DNA of 64,000 bases, taken from Stichopus chloronotus. Taxonomy: Eukaryota; Echinodermata; Holothuroidea; Aspidochirotida; Stichopodidae. Both the position numbers and the translations under genes were made by a program. The stretch lies in assembly GCA_021234535.1 (NCBI GenBank), contig CM037842.1:6242203-6306202 (forward strand), read 5' to 3'. Position 1 is the stretch's first letter; each line of letters starts with the position of its first letter. Shown piece by piece: positions 22,937 to 34,136 of this stretch. The notes under the pieces were generated by a model. That model was not told the DNA's origin and searched no databases. It was given only the letters and a program-made list of their open reading frames with translations.

Positions 22937-23824
22937 AATGATATGTTATTTCATATTGTCTCTGCTATTTTCTTGTTATCTGTGAATCATTCGTACCGTA
23001 CCTCGTTCTTTCTGCCAACTTTTTAATTTAAACAGCTTTTTAATGTTTCCTTTATCTCGCGAACGTTACCTTATTGCACATCATGGGTGGTGAACATGTC
23101 GTAGATAAGAGAAAATGTGTTGGTATAGACACATTTTTTTTATGTATTGATGTATTGATGTTTTCTGTGCTGATACACGTTAGAGCGACAACTGCAAGAT
23201 ATATGAGTTTTAATATTGCCCGAACTAAAAAAAACGACCCTCTAGACAATATAAGGAGACTCAACAATTGATATTGCTACTTGTTAACAAGTAAGCGTAC
23301 CAACTAAAACTGAATAGATAAGTTATCCATATGAAGTGCTAGACTTGGATTATTACAAAATATGACCAATGAAAATAAGAAAAGTACTCATACACAGTGC
23401 CAGTACAATATGGAAAGTTACCTTTATCACAGTGAAACGATTCTTTAATTAAACGTTAACGTTGAAGCAATGTAACATCCCTACAGTTGAAAAACCGTGT
23501 AAAGAAGTTGACAAACACCGATAACACTTTCTTAATCACACAAATACAAATGTCAAATTTTATAAAATAAAGATATACGCCGTGGGATAATCACGGGAAG
23601 TATTATGTAAACTATTTAATGATGATGTGACTCAATTAAGAATTAACTACTCGTATGATGTATAAATCATTGCTTTACATCTTCTTCGCAAGATCTAGTG
23701 ATTAGGAAAGGGGTGGGGGGGGGGGGGATAGCAGGTGCGTGCCCAGTATTTTCCACTGTGGAGTCTCTCACAAAGATGAAGTCTTCCTTGCGCCCACCTC
23801 GTGGGTGGATTATCTAATCGGATC

Positions 23825-23960
23825 AACTATCAGTTGGCGTAGAGCGCCCAATAAATGTTTGGCCTGAAAAACTACCCAGATGGCCAGACAGGGCATCCCC
23901 GGTTCTCGAAACTGACTGCATGTGCACAGCCTAGAAAACAGTGATCTCATGTATGCAATT
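23825..23960 (+). repeat. Dispersed repeat, copy B
   Basis: It matches copy A (1910-2050) over caactatcagttggcgtag, cagatggcc, ctgcatg, cagcctag and a tgcaatttt tail. Its upstream ccactgtggagt is shared with copy C at about 26.1 kb. Confidence 0.55.
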
Positions 23961-24657
23961 TTTTAATTAAAGAGTTTAGAAAAACATCAGACTACGGGAA
24001 ACGGTAATAAAGTCCGTTTCTTTTATCTAGAATATTTTCATCTATTTGATCGCGTTCCATTGTTCAGCGGCAGGGTGATAACCTTTTCTGAAAATAGCCG
24101 GATATTTCATTGGTTTCCGAGGAGCCTACCGGAAATTTTTTACCCAAAAACAACGCCCTGATCACCGAAAATTGCATTTCCGAAACCGTTATATCTAACA
24201 GGTTAAGTTTTCTCTTATCTATACAGCTACAAATAAATGCAGCTCAAATACTTTTTTAAGTTATTTTATATTTGGGGGTAGACATATGTTTTGGGGGCAA
24301 GTGATCCATGCCTCCATCTCTAAACGATACCATACGATTGCTGTTTTCTCGTTTAATTAATTCGCTTTCTTAGGTCTCAGCCTGCAACCAAAACGCCGCT
24401 TTAACCATCGAAACATCAAAACTGCATGTCAGTCTTTGACTAATATCAATATAATGTTGGTTGATTTGGCAGTATCACTACAACGAGTTAATGAGGAGAA
24501 GTGAAAGGAAGCATTTGATAATCAGAATTCATTTAATATGACATATCATATAAAGAACACCATAACTACCATAAATTAATCGATTCGTGTTCTTTTTTCA
24601 GCTGGTGTTTTCTTCTGGTTGGATTTGTAAAACAATTTAGACAGAAGAAGAAATACA

Positions 24658-24745
24658 ATGAAATCTTTTACCGTAATAGCAGCCACGTTCTGGGTAACAT
24701 TTTTCTGGTTCCAATGGATCGAAGGTAGATTTACATCAAGTCTCG
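24658..24745 (+). CDS. Exon 1 of secreted PAN-like gene: signal peptide
   Basis: ATG at 24658 opens a classic signal peptide (MKSFTVIAATFWVTFFWFQW then IEG, the likely cleavage region) within 29 codons plus one base, ending at donor ctcggtaagc (GT at 24746-24747), phase 1. A pyrimidine-rich acceptor tcttttttcag about 55 bp upstream suggests a 5'-UTR intron. It joins in frame to 25658, 27854 and 28753 to give a 193-codon product (signal peptide, two-cysteine segment, linker, PAN domain). The reading frame and phases are seen directly; the joining is inferred. Confidence 0.65.
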
Positions 24746-25657
24746 GTAAGCATAATGTGTATTGGTTTTCGAAATTCAATTTTCTTGAACGATTCAACTT
24801 ATTCCATTTCATTTTCATTTACAAAAATTATTCGAGTGAAATTATTTTAGATTGAAGTAAAATAGTCTGAAAAATCCATATGTATTTTGTTTCCCATTCT
24901 CATGTCATAGTGCAAAAAGTAGAAAAACCTACGTTATAATTTGCTTGATAATTTGCTCGATAAGTAGAGCATATTTTTTAACAGGGGATAAAATTTGAAG
25001 CATGCCCAAATATGGTGATAGATTAATATTGCTCACTTGATCATGTAGTTGCCTTCAATGGTTTGTAAATCTATTGAGTGAAAACAGTATGAATATCATT
25101 TACAATACTAACTTAATTGTTTAAACTTAAAGCTAAAAAAATGAGCTAAAAATGTCCAATTTTCTGTGTAGAAAGATAAGCATCAGCCGTGAAACGATGT
25201 TTTAGTAATAAATATGACAAGAAAATATTAGACATTTCTAATCGTTTTGGAGGAACTCAATCAAACGTAACATATTCTGGAAATTAATGAAAAGTTAGTG
25301 AGATACCTTGGTTCATATTCTCAACCTAAAATGTTAACACATATGTAAGTGTAAATCTCATCTGGATTGACTTTATATATTTCAAAGAGTTCATTAATGT
25401 TGTGTATGATTCATAAGTGCAAACAAGTATAATCCTTCAATAGGCAATATTAACTGTGTTTAAATTGATCGGAGCGTTGTTAGCAGGCAACTGAACTGAA
25501 AAACTGCAGCAATTAAGTAAATTGTAGTAATGATAGCAGGTAAAAGTTTTGTAGGTTCATGTGATAATGGGATTTCTTTTAAATGTTTCGTTACTATCTA
25601 AATAAAAATAGCAAAACTATCAAGGAAATATAATGATATTTCGTCTTATCTTTTCAG

Positions 25658-25819
25658 GCAAAACATCTGTTTGTTATTATGAAACTATGACAGACGAATC
25701 AGGAAATGTTGAGTGGACTACGGGTGAAGAAGATTGTGACGTCATCAAATTAGGAGGGGTTCGATTTGTTCACCCACCCATGGCAGGAACCCCGACCGAT
25801 AACGAAAACAAGGAGAATC
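25658..25819 (+). CDS. Exon 2 of secreted PAN-like gene: two-cysteine segment
   Basis: Acceptor tatcttttcag ends at 25657, and donor gagaatcgtaaga has its GT at 25820-25821. The exon is 162 bp, phase 1 at both ends. It encodes 54 residues with a cysteine pair spanning 21 residues in an acidic segment (SVCYYETMTDESG ... GEEDCDVI), followed by a proline/asparagine-rich hydrophilic tail. The pair could close a small beta hairpin. No family was recognised. Symmetric phase-1 exons are typical of shuffled extracellular modules. Confidence 0.6.
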
Positions 25820-26170
25820 GTAAGAATGAACAAATGCATTACATTCTTAGGCGTGTTTGTAAAACCCTTAACCTATGATTAATAATATGGATTTGGATTA
25901 GTTTATCTATTTAGGTCAGTTGTGACATCTTTGATTTATATGTGTGCATTTGATTTTGTGTGCTTGGGATTATTTGCACGGTAAAAAGCGTGTAACATGT
26001 GTGTGCGCGTGTGTGTGGTGGGGTGCTCACATAGAGATAGCGGGGATAGAGGGGAAGAGTATCTAAGCAAAGCGTTCAAAGGAAACACATTGAGCCTCTA
26101 CCACAGTGGAGTATCCAGCTTGTTCGACTAGTGGGGTGAGAATATAAATTTGTCGGAAGACTTACTACAC

Positions 26171-26290
26171 GATGAGCCAACATCAGTTGGCGAGGAGCGT
26201 ACCCAAAAAGTTGTGGATAAAAGTATCCCCCATATCAATTGAAATTGTCCTTCCTAGACTAAGCCAGTGAACTCCCGGAAATAATTATGT
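26171..26290 (+). repeat. Dispersed repeat, copy C (diverged)
   Basis: It carries caacatcagttggcgaggagcg and, about 70 bp upstream, ccacagtggagt, the same landmarks as copy B, but it lacks most of the 3' half. It lies in intron 2 of the 24.6-29.0 kb gene. Confidence 0.4.
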
Positions 26291-27853
26291 CCGCTTCCTT
26301 TGGATGGTAACCCATCCAAATAAATAAACATTACGGTAAGATTTTTTCTCCACGCACTTTATTGGAAATCATCATTACACATCGATGGCGGAAAGGGTTA
26401 ATGGTACCCATCGTTGCCTTTTTCATTTACATACTCTAGTTTTTTTTCTCCAATTCTATGTTTCTTACTTTTCCTTATTTTTTCAAAGTTGATTTGCTCC
26501 CATTGGTCCCTCTGTAGACAGCGGCTGCTTCTCTTCCCTGCTCCACTATTCACAAATTGTTGTAAACTAAATCAATTCCCTTCATTTCGTTTATCGTTCT
26601 TCTTGTGCTGGTGATTTTGATGTTGCTTCATATAGGCTAAGCAAGGTATCTTGAGTTGTAGGAGTGAGCTTCGATGCTCTGAGGAGCTGTTGCTAGATCG
26701 TGTGTATCAGTGTTTGTAACCCCCTGTTCATATCATTGCAACACAATTACAATATCAGTAACTCAATACTCTGAACTAGTCTGGTCATTAAAACTTGTTG
26801 TTGTGAAAAAAGTCTATGGATATGGAAAAGTCCGTAAATGAACACTTAGTAAAAAAGGAAAAACAAGAACAATGAGAAATGGAAATAATAAACGCAAATA
26901 GAATGAAGATAAAAGCAAACCAAAAAACCCGAATACCGTACGAGAATCAGGAATTTGGTATTTGAATTGTGAGGAAAGGAAGGGCGAGTCCGTAAAATGT
27001 CAGGCCCCTCTTTGTGAATATTATTTAGCCAATTTTTGCTTATTTTGTTATTGTTGATGTGGTGAAATGGGTGGGTTGAGTGTCTGAGTCCAGGAAAGCC
27101 ATCTTGAATCCTCGCCTGCCGATGGTAGTAAGTATAATTGATTTGAAACATGGTGGGAAAGTGCCTAGGCAGGAGATGTGTCCTCCTGACCTATGAGGTT
27201 ACAAGAAGTGTGTTTGCTACAAGACTGTTAAAAAAAAAAAAAAGACTTGAAACTTGGCATTAGGTGCCTTGGTATGTGATCAAAGGTCAAAGTTAAATGT
27301 CAGGAAGCAATCACTTTAACCTGAAAACGCGAATATCCTGAAGACATAAAATATTATTTATGTAATTGTGATGAGGCAGAATATTTGAGAATTGAACATT
27401 CGGTCTAATGGTCAAACACAACGAAACATAGGTCACTAAAAAAATGCTGTTCTTATTATTTTCTGTATACGAAAATTCCGAGGGTATCTTATGTACAGGA
27501 CATGTGTGTAACCCATCGCAAGAGTATGTTCAACTCGGATGGAATGACTAACACATGTTAATTAGGCTAAATCGGTCATTTTTATAGCGCACTATTTGCT
27601 TGTTATTAACAGGGCTTTTTCAAGAAGGTGAAGGTGGGAGCAGGCCTAGAAATGTACGTTGCCTATTGTGTTTCTCACATTCATTATTCAGTGCTCTCGA
27701 ATTTGATGTGTGATAACTTAGAATGAACTTAATCTTAGTAGAGCGAATGATATTGAAGAGGTGGGGATATGATCTACAACCCGTTACATATTTTCTTGTT
27801 TCTGTTTTCTTAATGAAAAGACCAACAGCGTCTGTTGATCTCTCCATCCACAG

Positions 27854-27922
27854 CAATTGGCAGCTCTAACGTCACACCGGGATCAGCTGTTTCACATTGT
27901 AGAGGGAAATCCTCTACCTCTC
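27854..27922 (+). CDS. Exon 3 (possibly optional) of secreted PAN-like gene: linker
   Basis: A 69-bp exon sits between ctccatccacag (acceptor ends 27853) and ctctcgtaagta (GT at 27923-27924). It is phase 1 in and out, so it can be included or skipped without changing frame. In that frame it encodes IGSSNVTPGSAVSHCRGKSS, a Ser/Thr-rich linker with one cysteine and an NVT glycosylation site. A second frame (phase 0) is also open, so frame choice depends on the gene model. The donor and a TP motif recall the 12.0-kb candidate exon upstream of the other PAN gene. Confidence 0.5.
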
Positions 27923-28752
27923 GTAAGTAAATTGTAGCGTACGCGGTGTACCGCACTTGCACTAGCAGTGGCATTTCGCAGAAGTGGTGAGAGCGCCAGT
28001 GAAGAAATACTTGTTCTTAAAACTTCATTTTCACCAAAACGGTTGCTCACTCTTACCATGATGTTGCTGTCAATACTGTAATTAAACCCCTGACAAGATG
28101 AATTTAACGGGGATCTATATACCATGGTATACTTCTATGGGTTTCGTAAACAAAAACAGATAGACATTCATACCGACAGTAATAGTCTGCAGGGTAGTGT
28201 GACACGAAACGATCTTCAGTTATATTTGGCCATTGAGTTTCCAACGTTTTACCTATAGAGATACCTGCTTCTTTACGTCAGAGCATACTCATGCTAAACT
28301 TGTGACTTTATAGAAAAAAAAAAAACATTTCTCATTCCACTACTTTTACTTGGTTACATTATGGGTTGCATTGTAATCTGAGGTAACCCCCACTTTGATG
28401 GTACTGCGTATGTTTTAATTACGACATGAAACCGTATAAGATTGTAAATATCTTTTTGGTCTTCGGCGGTTTCAACAATAAAATTAATGAAATCATAAGA
28501 CCATGGATATTCGAAAAGGCCACATGTGAGAAATCTGAACGCAGTTAATGTAAGGGCGAGAACTTTTCACGTTTACACAAAATGCAGTAAAGTCAACTTG
28601 CTTAGTGTCGCAAATTGCAAACATAGAAAAATACAGACGTCTATAAACTGTTTTCAGGAATTTTGACAACTAGACGTGTATACTCTAATAATGTTGTTAA
28701 ATGAATCTTTTATCAATAATTCACTATGCTGCTCTTTGTTTGATTTATTTAG

Positions 28753-29015
28753 ATCATGTTTGGACTCAGAACGTTAACGGCTGCATTAGAGGTCATGACA
28801 TTAGAAGAATGAAAGTCCCGGATATTGAATCATGTAGACAGATTTGCAGTCAAGAACCCGGATGCTGCTCTGTTGATTATTACTCTGGTTCTAGCCGCAA
28901 TACATGCTACCTGAATGATGTCAACCAAGCAAACGTGATTCCTATGAAAGACTTTCGTAAACCTTGCCATTCACAACCTACATTGTGCACCGAAATAAGT
29001 ACATTGAGCGCCTGA
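28753..29015 (+). CDS. Exon 4 of secreted PAN-like gene: PAN/Apple-like domain
   Basis: The acceptor tttgatttatttag ends at 28752, and the frame enters in phase 1 and ends at TGA 29013-29015. It encodes HVWTQNVNG followed by a compact domain: CIRGHDIRRMKVPDIESCRQ, then ICSQEPGCCS, NTCYLND, RKPC and a final LC. It is the closest intact relative of domain 2 of the 13.3-kb exon. An AATAAA hexamer lies at 29095-29100. Alternatively, an ATG at 28701 reads through the pyrimidine-rich intron end as a hydrophobic leader (MNLLSIIHYAALCLIYLDHV) directly into this domain, giving a 104-residue secreted protein from a separate first exon. Both readings fit the sequence. Confidence 0.75.
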
Positions 29016-29472
29016 TTCTGGTAAATGTGGGAACTTAACGATAGTGGAAGAAATGAATGCCGACCTACATGGTTGAATAGAGTAATATGTTAGAAATAAA
29101 TCACTGTAAGCTCAACTCTACCTTGGACTTAATACCTAGTCCATTGGATATTTAGTCATATTATAATAGGCCTGAAATCTAATTTTAAATCATGAAAGCA
29201 TATATTGGCGTGATCGAATGTTTGATGAGAAACCTATAAATTTTATAGCATTTTCGCCTCAATTTGACGGCTTGTACATAGATAGCAGAGTTTTGTTGAC
29301 AAAAATGTACAAGTTGCAGTTATTTGGGGTGCGAGATTTAAATGTCTCAAATGGCCATATGCAAGGTGCACAAGCTCAATGAGTGGCCGAAGAACACATT
29401 ACTTCTTAGTAAAATATAACATAATGTCCAAATGAATTTACCTGGGGTTCACTCTCAAAGGGTTGGATATGT

Positions 29473-29519
29473 ATGCCTACATATTATTGGGCAAAAAATA
29501 CCCAATAGTATGTAGGTAT
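29473..29519. repeat. 19-bp inverted repeat with short loop
   Basis: The left arm atgcctacatattattggg (29473-29491) and right arm cccaatagtatgtaggtat (29501-29519) pair over 19 positions. The two non-Watson-Crick positions would be G-U pairs in RNA, and the loop is 9 nt. It may be a small hairpin RNA or a transposon scar. Confidence 0.6.
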
Positions 29520-29929
29520 GATGCATACGAACCCGGGAATAAGTTTAAGCAACTGTTTTTAGAGTGTAAAGTTGATGATAGATGCAAAGTTTTCATGACT
29601 TGCCTTTCTTGTATACAGAGTTTGATTCATGTAGTTTCATGGTTGATTGGTGTTTTTTTTTTTATAATTTATTATGCGCTCCTTAATGGCGTAACTAGAT
29701 TTTATGACATTTTGCAACAAGTTCAACGTCACTAAAACAAAGAAATGGCGTGGTTACTGATACTGGCTACTTAGTGTATAATAGAAAATTAGAGATGTTA
29801 CAAAAAATGAGGAAACTACAGAAACCTACCTAGGAGTAAATAACTGAAAGGCAGAAGTTACGCAAAATTTATTTCTGTAGTTAAGAGAAAATAAAAAGTA
29901 AGCATGGCGAAAACAACAGGATTGATTTC

Positions 29930-30880
29930 ATGACGTCAGTTAACACTCTTCCTCATAGAAGGCATACACATAAACTGGAAGTGAATAATATTGGCAATAT
30001 TTATTCTAAATGGATTGAGGCATTCTTGATTGAACGCGAACAAAGAGTTACAGTTAATGTAATATCACAGGCTAGAAAGCTATTAAAAGTGGAATACAAT
30101 GTTCTTGGTACAATTTTCCTTGTTATTTGTATTAATGACCTCCAGCAGTCTTAACAAAATGGCAGTGTCCCTTACCTTTTTGCCGATGACACTAAAATAC
30201 ACCACAAAATAGCAGATCTAAACGATTGTGTGTTTTCAGAAGAATATATTTTTGTTGTGTGAGTGGTCGAAGACTTGGTTATTGAATATTCATCTACATA
30301 AATGTAAAATAATGAGAACTTACGAACACCAGTAGATTAGTATGATTACGCTTGGTTACTTGACAACAGACATATTTAGACAGACTCTTAGTTCCTAAGA
30401 CCCTCATTTCAATACTGAGGAAAAAAATATTTTCTAATAATGATTGGTAACAGTCACAGGGAGAGCAAGTCTACCAGTGTCTCTGTTGAAACGCTAATGG
30501 TACTGGAGTGATGGAATATACAATCAGTGAACAGGATATATTGGGGTAATAGTTGACGGTAAGTTTTCCTTTGACAAACACATAATGGGAAAGGTGAACA
30601 AAACTAATTCAGAAATGGTTCTTATAAGAAGGGCTTTTGCATGTCCAAAACATTCATCATTCGGGTTACTTTATTCTAGTCTTGTAGGTTTACAAATAGA
30701 ATACGCTAACCAGGTATGGAATCCATCTTTAATGAACCATATCGACCTTTTTCGAAAATATGCAACGGCGAGCCACAAAATGAATTCCTGACTTAGAGAA
30801 GATTTATCCTATCAAGGGAGGCTGGAAATCTTAGATACTTACCATGAGTTACAGCCAGCTATGGTGAAATATGAGTTTTG
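29930..30880 (+). pseudogene. LINE (Jockey/CR1-like) reverse-transcriptase remnant
   Basis: Fragments in order along the + strand are IYSKWIEAFLIEREQRVTVN (finger/palm), a FADDTKI catalytic box near 30181-30200 with both aspartates kept, EWSKTWLLNIHLHKCKIM in a shifted frame, and after a gap GVIVDGKFSFDKHI with VNKTNSEMVLIRRAF (thumb and connection). A weak tail resembling the LINE C-terminus follows. Stops and frameshifts occur throughout (TAA at 30153, for example). The endonuclease and most of the finger region are missing, so it is a 5'-truncated dead copy. Confidence 0.8.
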
Positions 30881-31921
30881 ACCACTCTAGGTTGCTTCAC
30901 AGTCGCCGACATAAAAGGAGACACGAGAAAGGAGAATATTAACTCCAGCTTATAATTACATCATAAAATATAAATAACGCATACATGGATTAAAAAGGAA
31001 GAAAGACTACTTGTATCTACAACTGGTTGCTGGTATCTGGTAGGCCCATGAATCAGGTTGAAGAGCAGATGAGGTACAGTATGGTGAGGTGAGTGTAGTA
31101 CAGAGGGGCGAGTGCCGGTATCTGTACAGTCGGCTGAGGTTGGCGAGTTAACGTTGTTCGCGGGACAGATGGATACTAGGATAACAAATTGAAAGTTTGA
31201 AAGTCAGGAAAAGAGGTGCTTAGGGCGGAAAATAAAGAAGAGTCACTCACGTTGACTCGTGACTGGAGAATCCAATAATGATAAAAACAGGTGAAACGAG
31301 CGGTGTTTAGTGTATCAGACCTAACGTCGTGATGTGGAGAAACTTCTTAGCAAAAGATAAAACTCAGTATAAAATGAGTGAAATTAACAGAACGGGAGTG
31401 GAATAAGAATCAGGTAGTCTTCTCTCATTGGGTGGAAAAAAACAGAAGTAATTCGGAGACAAACTCAGGGAGACTGTACATAATCAAGAACGCAACAATT
31501 CACAACAACACATTCTAAAATTGAAAATAAGAACGTACATCTCTGGGATGCGGATTTCCTTCACAACACCTTTACCAATTTGGTTCTAGAAATAACAGCG
31601 CTCTTCAAATAGGTCATTATGTCATTATGTGCATATTAACTTCAGATATTTTTTATCATTATTACCATCGTTTCTGATATTATTCCTTTCAAAACAATAG
31701 CATAATAATGTATTTAATTGTAAAGTCATAGCAGTTAAATGAATTATTTCATTACTGCTGTTTTTGGCAAAGAAAAATTCTGCACATTCGAACACGTAAA
31801 TACATATGTATATTGTAACAGTACTTACTCTTTAAAGTACTTATTATGCTGAGGAACAGCCCGAAAATATTGCGCTCATCTCAAGAATGCAGGCCGTGGC
31901 TGCTAGTAATAGATACGCTCA

Positions 31922-32140
31922 TTGTTTAGTTGTTATAGCAAAAACTTGCAAGGCTAGCGAAAGGCACTCTGTTACCCGCTTCCGAAGAGTCAACATACTT
32001 ACACTTACAGGCGGCAGACCGCCGCGGGCGTGACAGCCCTTTAGACATACCTGCAAAACCTCACTTGCGAAACTTTCCTCACCTAAGAATCCTTTTGGTG
32101 TGATAGAGAGCCCACGGAGGTACGTGCATTTTTTGTACTT
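31922..32140 (-). other. Unassigned 73-codon open stretch in a GC-richer patch
   Basis: The minus-strand frame is open from a TAA at 32143-32141 to a TGA at 31921-31919. The translation looks protein-like (SITPKGFLGEESFASEVLQV, then LKGCHARGGLPPVSVSML and an LRKRVTE segment) but has no early ATG. An internal acceptor-like (ggttttgcag) and donor-like (cctgtaagtg) pair lies within it, around a GC-rich palindrome gcggcagaccgccgc. It may be an exon, a transposon fragment or chance. No family was recognised. Confidence 0.3.
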
Positions 32141-32622
32141 TTATGAATTTTTCGTGTACCTTAATTTTAGGTCAAATAAATTGAGACTGGAGAGACGCAG
32201 AGGAGTCGATGTTTAACGTTTTCGTTTTTCTTGTACTTGTATAATTCCTTTATATTTTGTGTTACATGTTTACCTATATAGTTTGAAATGTTTGTATAAT
32301 TTATGCATTTCGCACTTCATTTCTCCAAAATGTTTGTTTATTAGTACAGTTTTCACGGAGTTCACGAATATATGCAGAAGCAAACTGCAGTCGAGACTCT
32401 TGGGTTATTAATTGTCGAGTCCACTTTGGTATATGCGACCACACCACATTAGTCACTATGTTGTGTAGACTTTGGGCAATGCAATTTCTCTAAGTGACTT
32501 TCATTTTTTTATTTTATTATTTTGTTTTTGCTTTTCGAAAGCCATTACACCGTGTTATGAAATATGATCACTGCCTTCCTGTGATGGGGGTGACTTGACT
32601 GCACATGCCCACCCCATACACT

Positions 32623-32667
32623 CCAAAATATGGTCAACATGATCAAACAATTTGACCAATATTTTGG
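32623..32667. repeat. Inverted repeat with ggtca core
   Basis: ccaaaatatggtcaa (32623-32637) is matched by ttgaccaatattttgg (32652-32667) with one extra base. Further ggtca/tgacc words follow to about 32712, suggesting a small palindromic element. Confidence 0.55.
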
Positions 32668-34048
32668 GTCTCTGCATAGCTGACCAATCTATGGTCAATT
32701 TAGACCATAGTGAATTTATAGAGTACAACATGCTCTAGAAGAAAACAGTCAAAGTTTTAAGGTTCTCTAAACATTTAATTTAAAAAAAGGAAACAAAACT
32801 GCTAATTTGAGGTCTATAAGAAGGACATAACGACCCATTGCGCAATTGACTATTTCAAATTATGTGTAAATCTTTGATCGTTGAATGTGATGTATTTTTC
32901 AACTTCTGAAATACATTAATCTTGTAATTTCTAAAAAATTACAATGACGTACCATACAGTCTTACTCAATTTGCTGTCATTAGCGAGAACGTGGCGGAAT
33001 GCGTAATTTTCGTAAAATTGAAACCGAACTTATATATACAACGTAGGTTAATTATATCCCGTTCAAATGTACAGCTAGCTTCACGGTGACTGAGTGTGTT
33101 GTGATAAATATTTACTGCATATTAATATATATGTATATATATTAAGTACAAAGACGGTCGTGGATTAAACAGATGAAAGGAGACGTCCACAGAGCGGAAG
33201 AGTTGTAAAAATAAGACTGGAGATACAGTTTAAGAAATGATTAAAGTAATTATATAATTGTAGATATATTTGTCGAGTAATTCCGTTTACATTATCTTCA
33301 TTGTAGCTAAAATCAATTTAAACTGTGACAGTACTAATGGCGACAAGTGATGAAAATTAATTTTAAAAAGCCTGTTGTTTGTATTATCGTAAATCATTGA
33401 TGCAATTTATTTCTTTAAGGTATGTTGTGCATTAAAGTCTTGTGTTGAAAGATTTTTTGTTGAGTCGACAACAACTGTGCGAGATTACTGTGAAATTACT
33501 TATGCTATCTCAACTCAGTCTGTAATCTTTTTTAAATATTATTTTGAATAGTCTTTTAACATTTCTAGCTAACAGGTAAGTGATGATGGGTGGTACTTCA
33601 GCATCCCACGATAAACCACGTGGCCACAGTCTGATGGCAGTCAGTGCTAGAAAGATTACAAAGTGCCACCATTCATATCACTTGCAGTTATGTTCCCCCC
33701 CCCCCCAAAAAAAAAAATCAACAGACCTGGATCATCTAGAGCCTTCATAAGCTACGTATCTTCACGAAATTTGAAAACGTGAAAATTGTCATTCTATCAA
33801 CAAAAACTGGGTAAATTCACTGCATTTATTGATGAATAATAACTTTATATCGTCATAAAATGAGGATTCCAGTAATCAACTGGGTGGACTTTCAAGAAAT
33901 GAAATAATCGTCAGCCTTAGATGTTATCTTTGTTATCTTTCCTTGCTTTTTATTGATGAACTACCTCTATTTATGTCACTTCAGAAAGCCTTTTGCTTTC
34001 TATGGTGTTTTGAACAACTTTCATTGGGGCTGACGTTTGTTGCCACAG

Positions 34049-34136
34049 AACTCAAAAGTAGATGGTGCTGCGGGTGGGTCATTGGTCGCCATCTTTGTTC
34101 TCGGCATCTTATGAGCAAAGAGGAAACGAACCGTAT
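34049..34136 (+). pseudogene. Transmembrane-like exon interrupted by TGA
   Basis: The interval lies between acceptor gtttgttgccacag (ends 34048) and donor ccgtatgtaagta (GT at 34137-34138). In phase 0 it reads NSKVDGAAGGSLVAIFVLGI and L, then TGA (34112-34114), then AKRKRTV. Apart from the stop, this is what an exon encoding a single membrane span followed by a basic stop-transfer sequence looks like, with small residues at the start of the helix. A second frame (LKSRWCCGW...) is open across the interval but not membrane-like. It may be a decayed receptor exon. No neighbouring exons were identified. Confidence 0.3.

Larger units (their letters stand above)
30881..34048. other. Mostly non-coding; one unexplained ORF and one inverted repeat
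   Basis: Apart from the minus-strand frame at 31922-32140 and the hairpin at 32623-32667, no features were found. The stretch 31.9-32.1 kb is less AT-rich than its surroundings. Confidence 0.4.
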
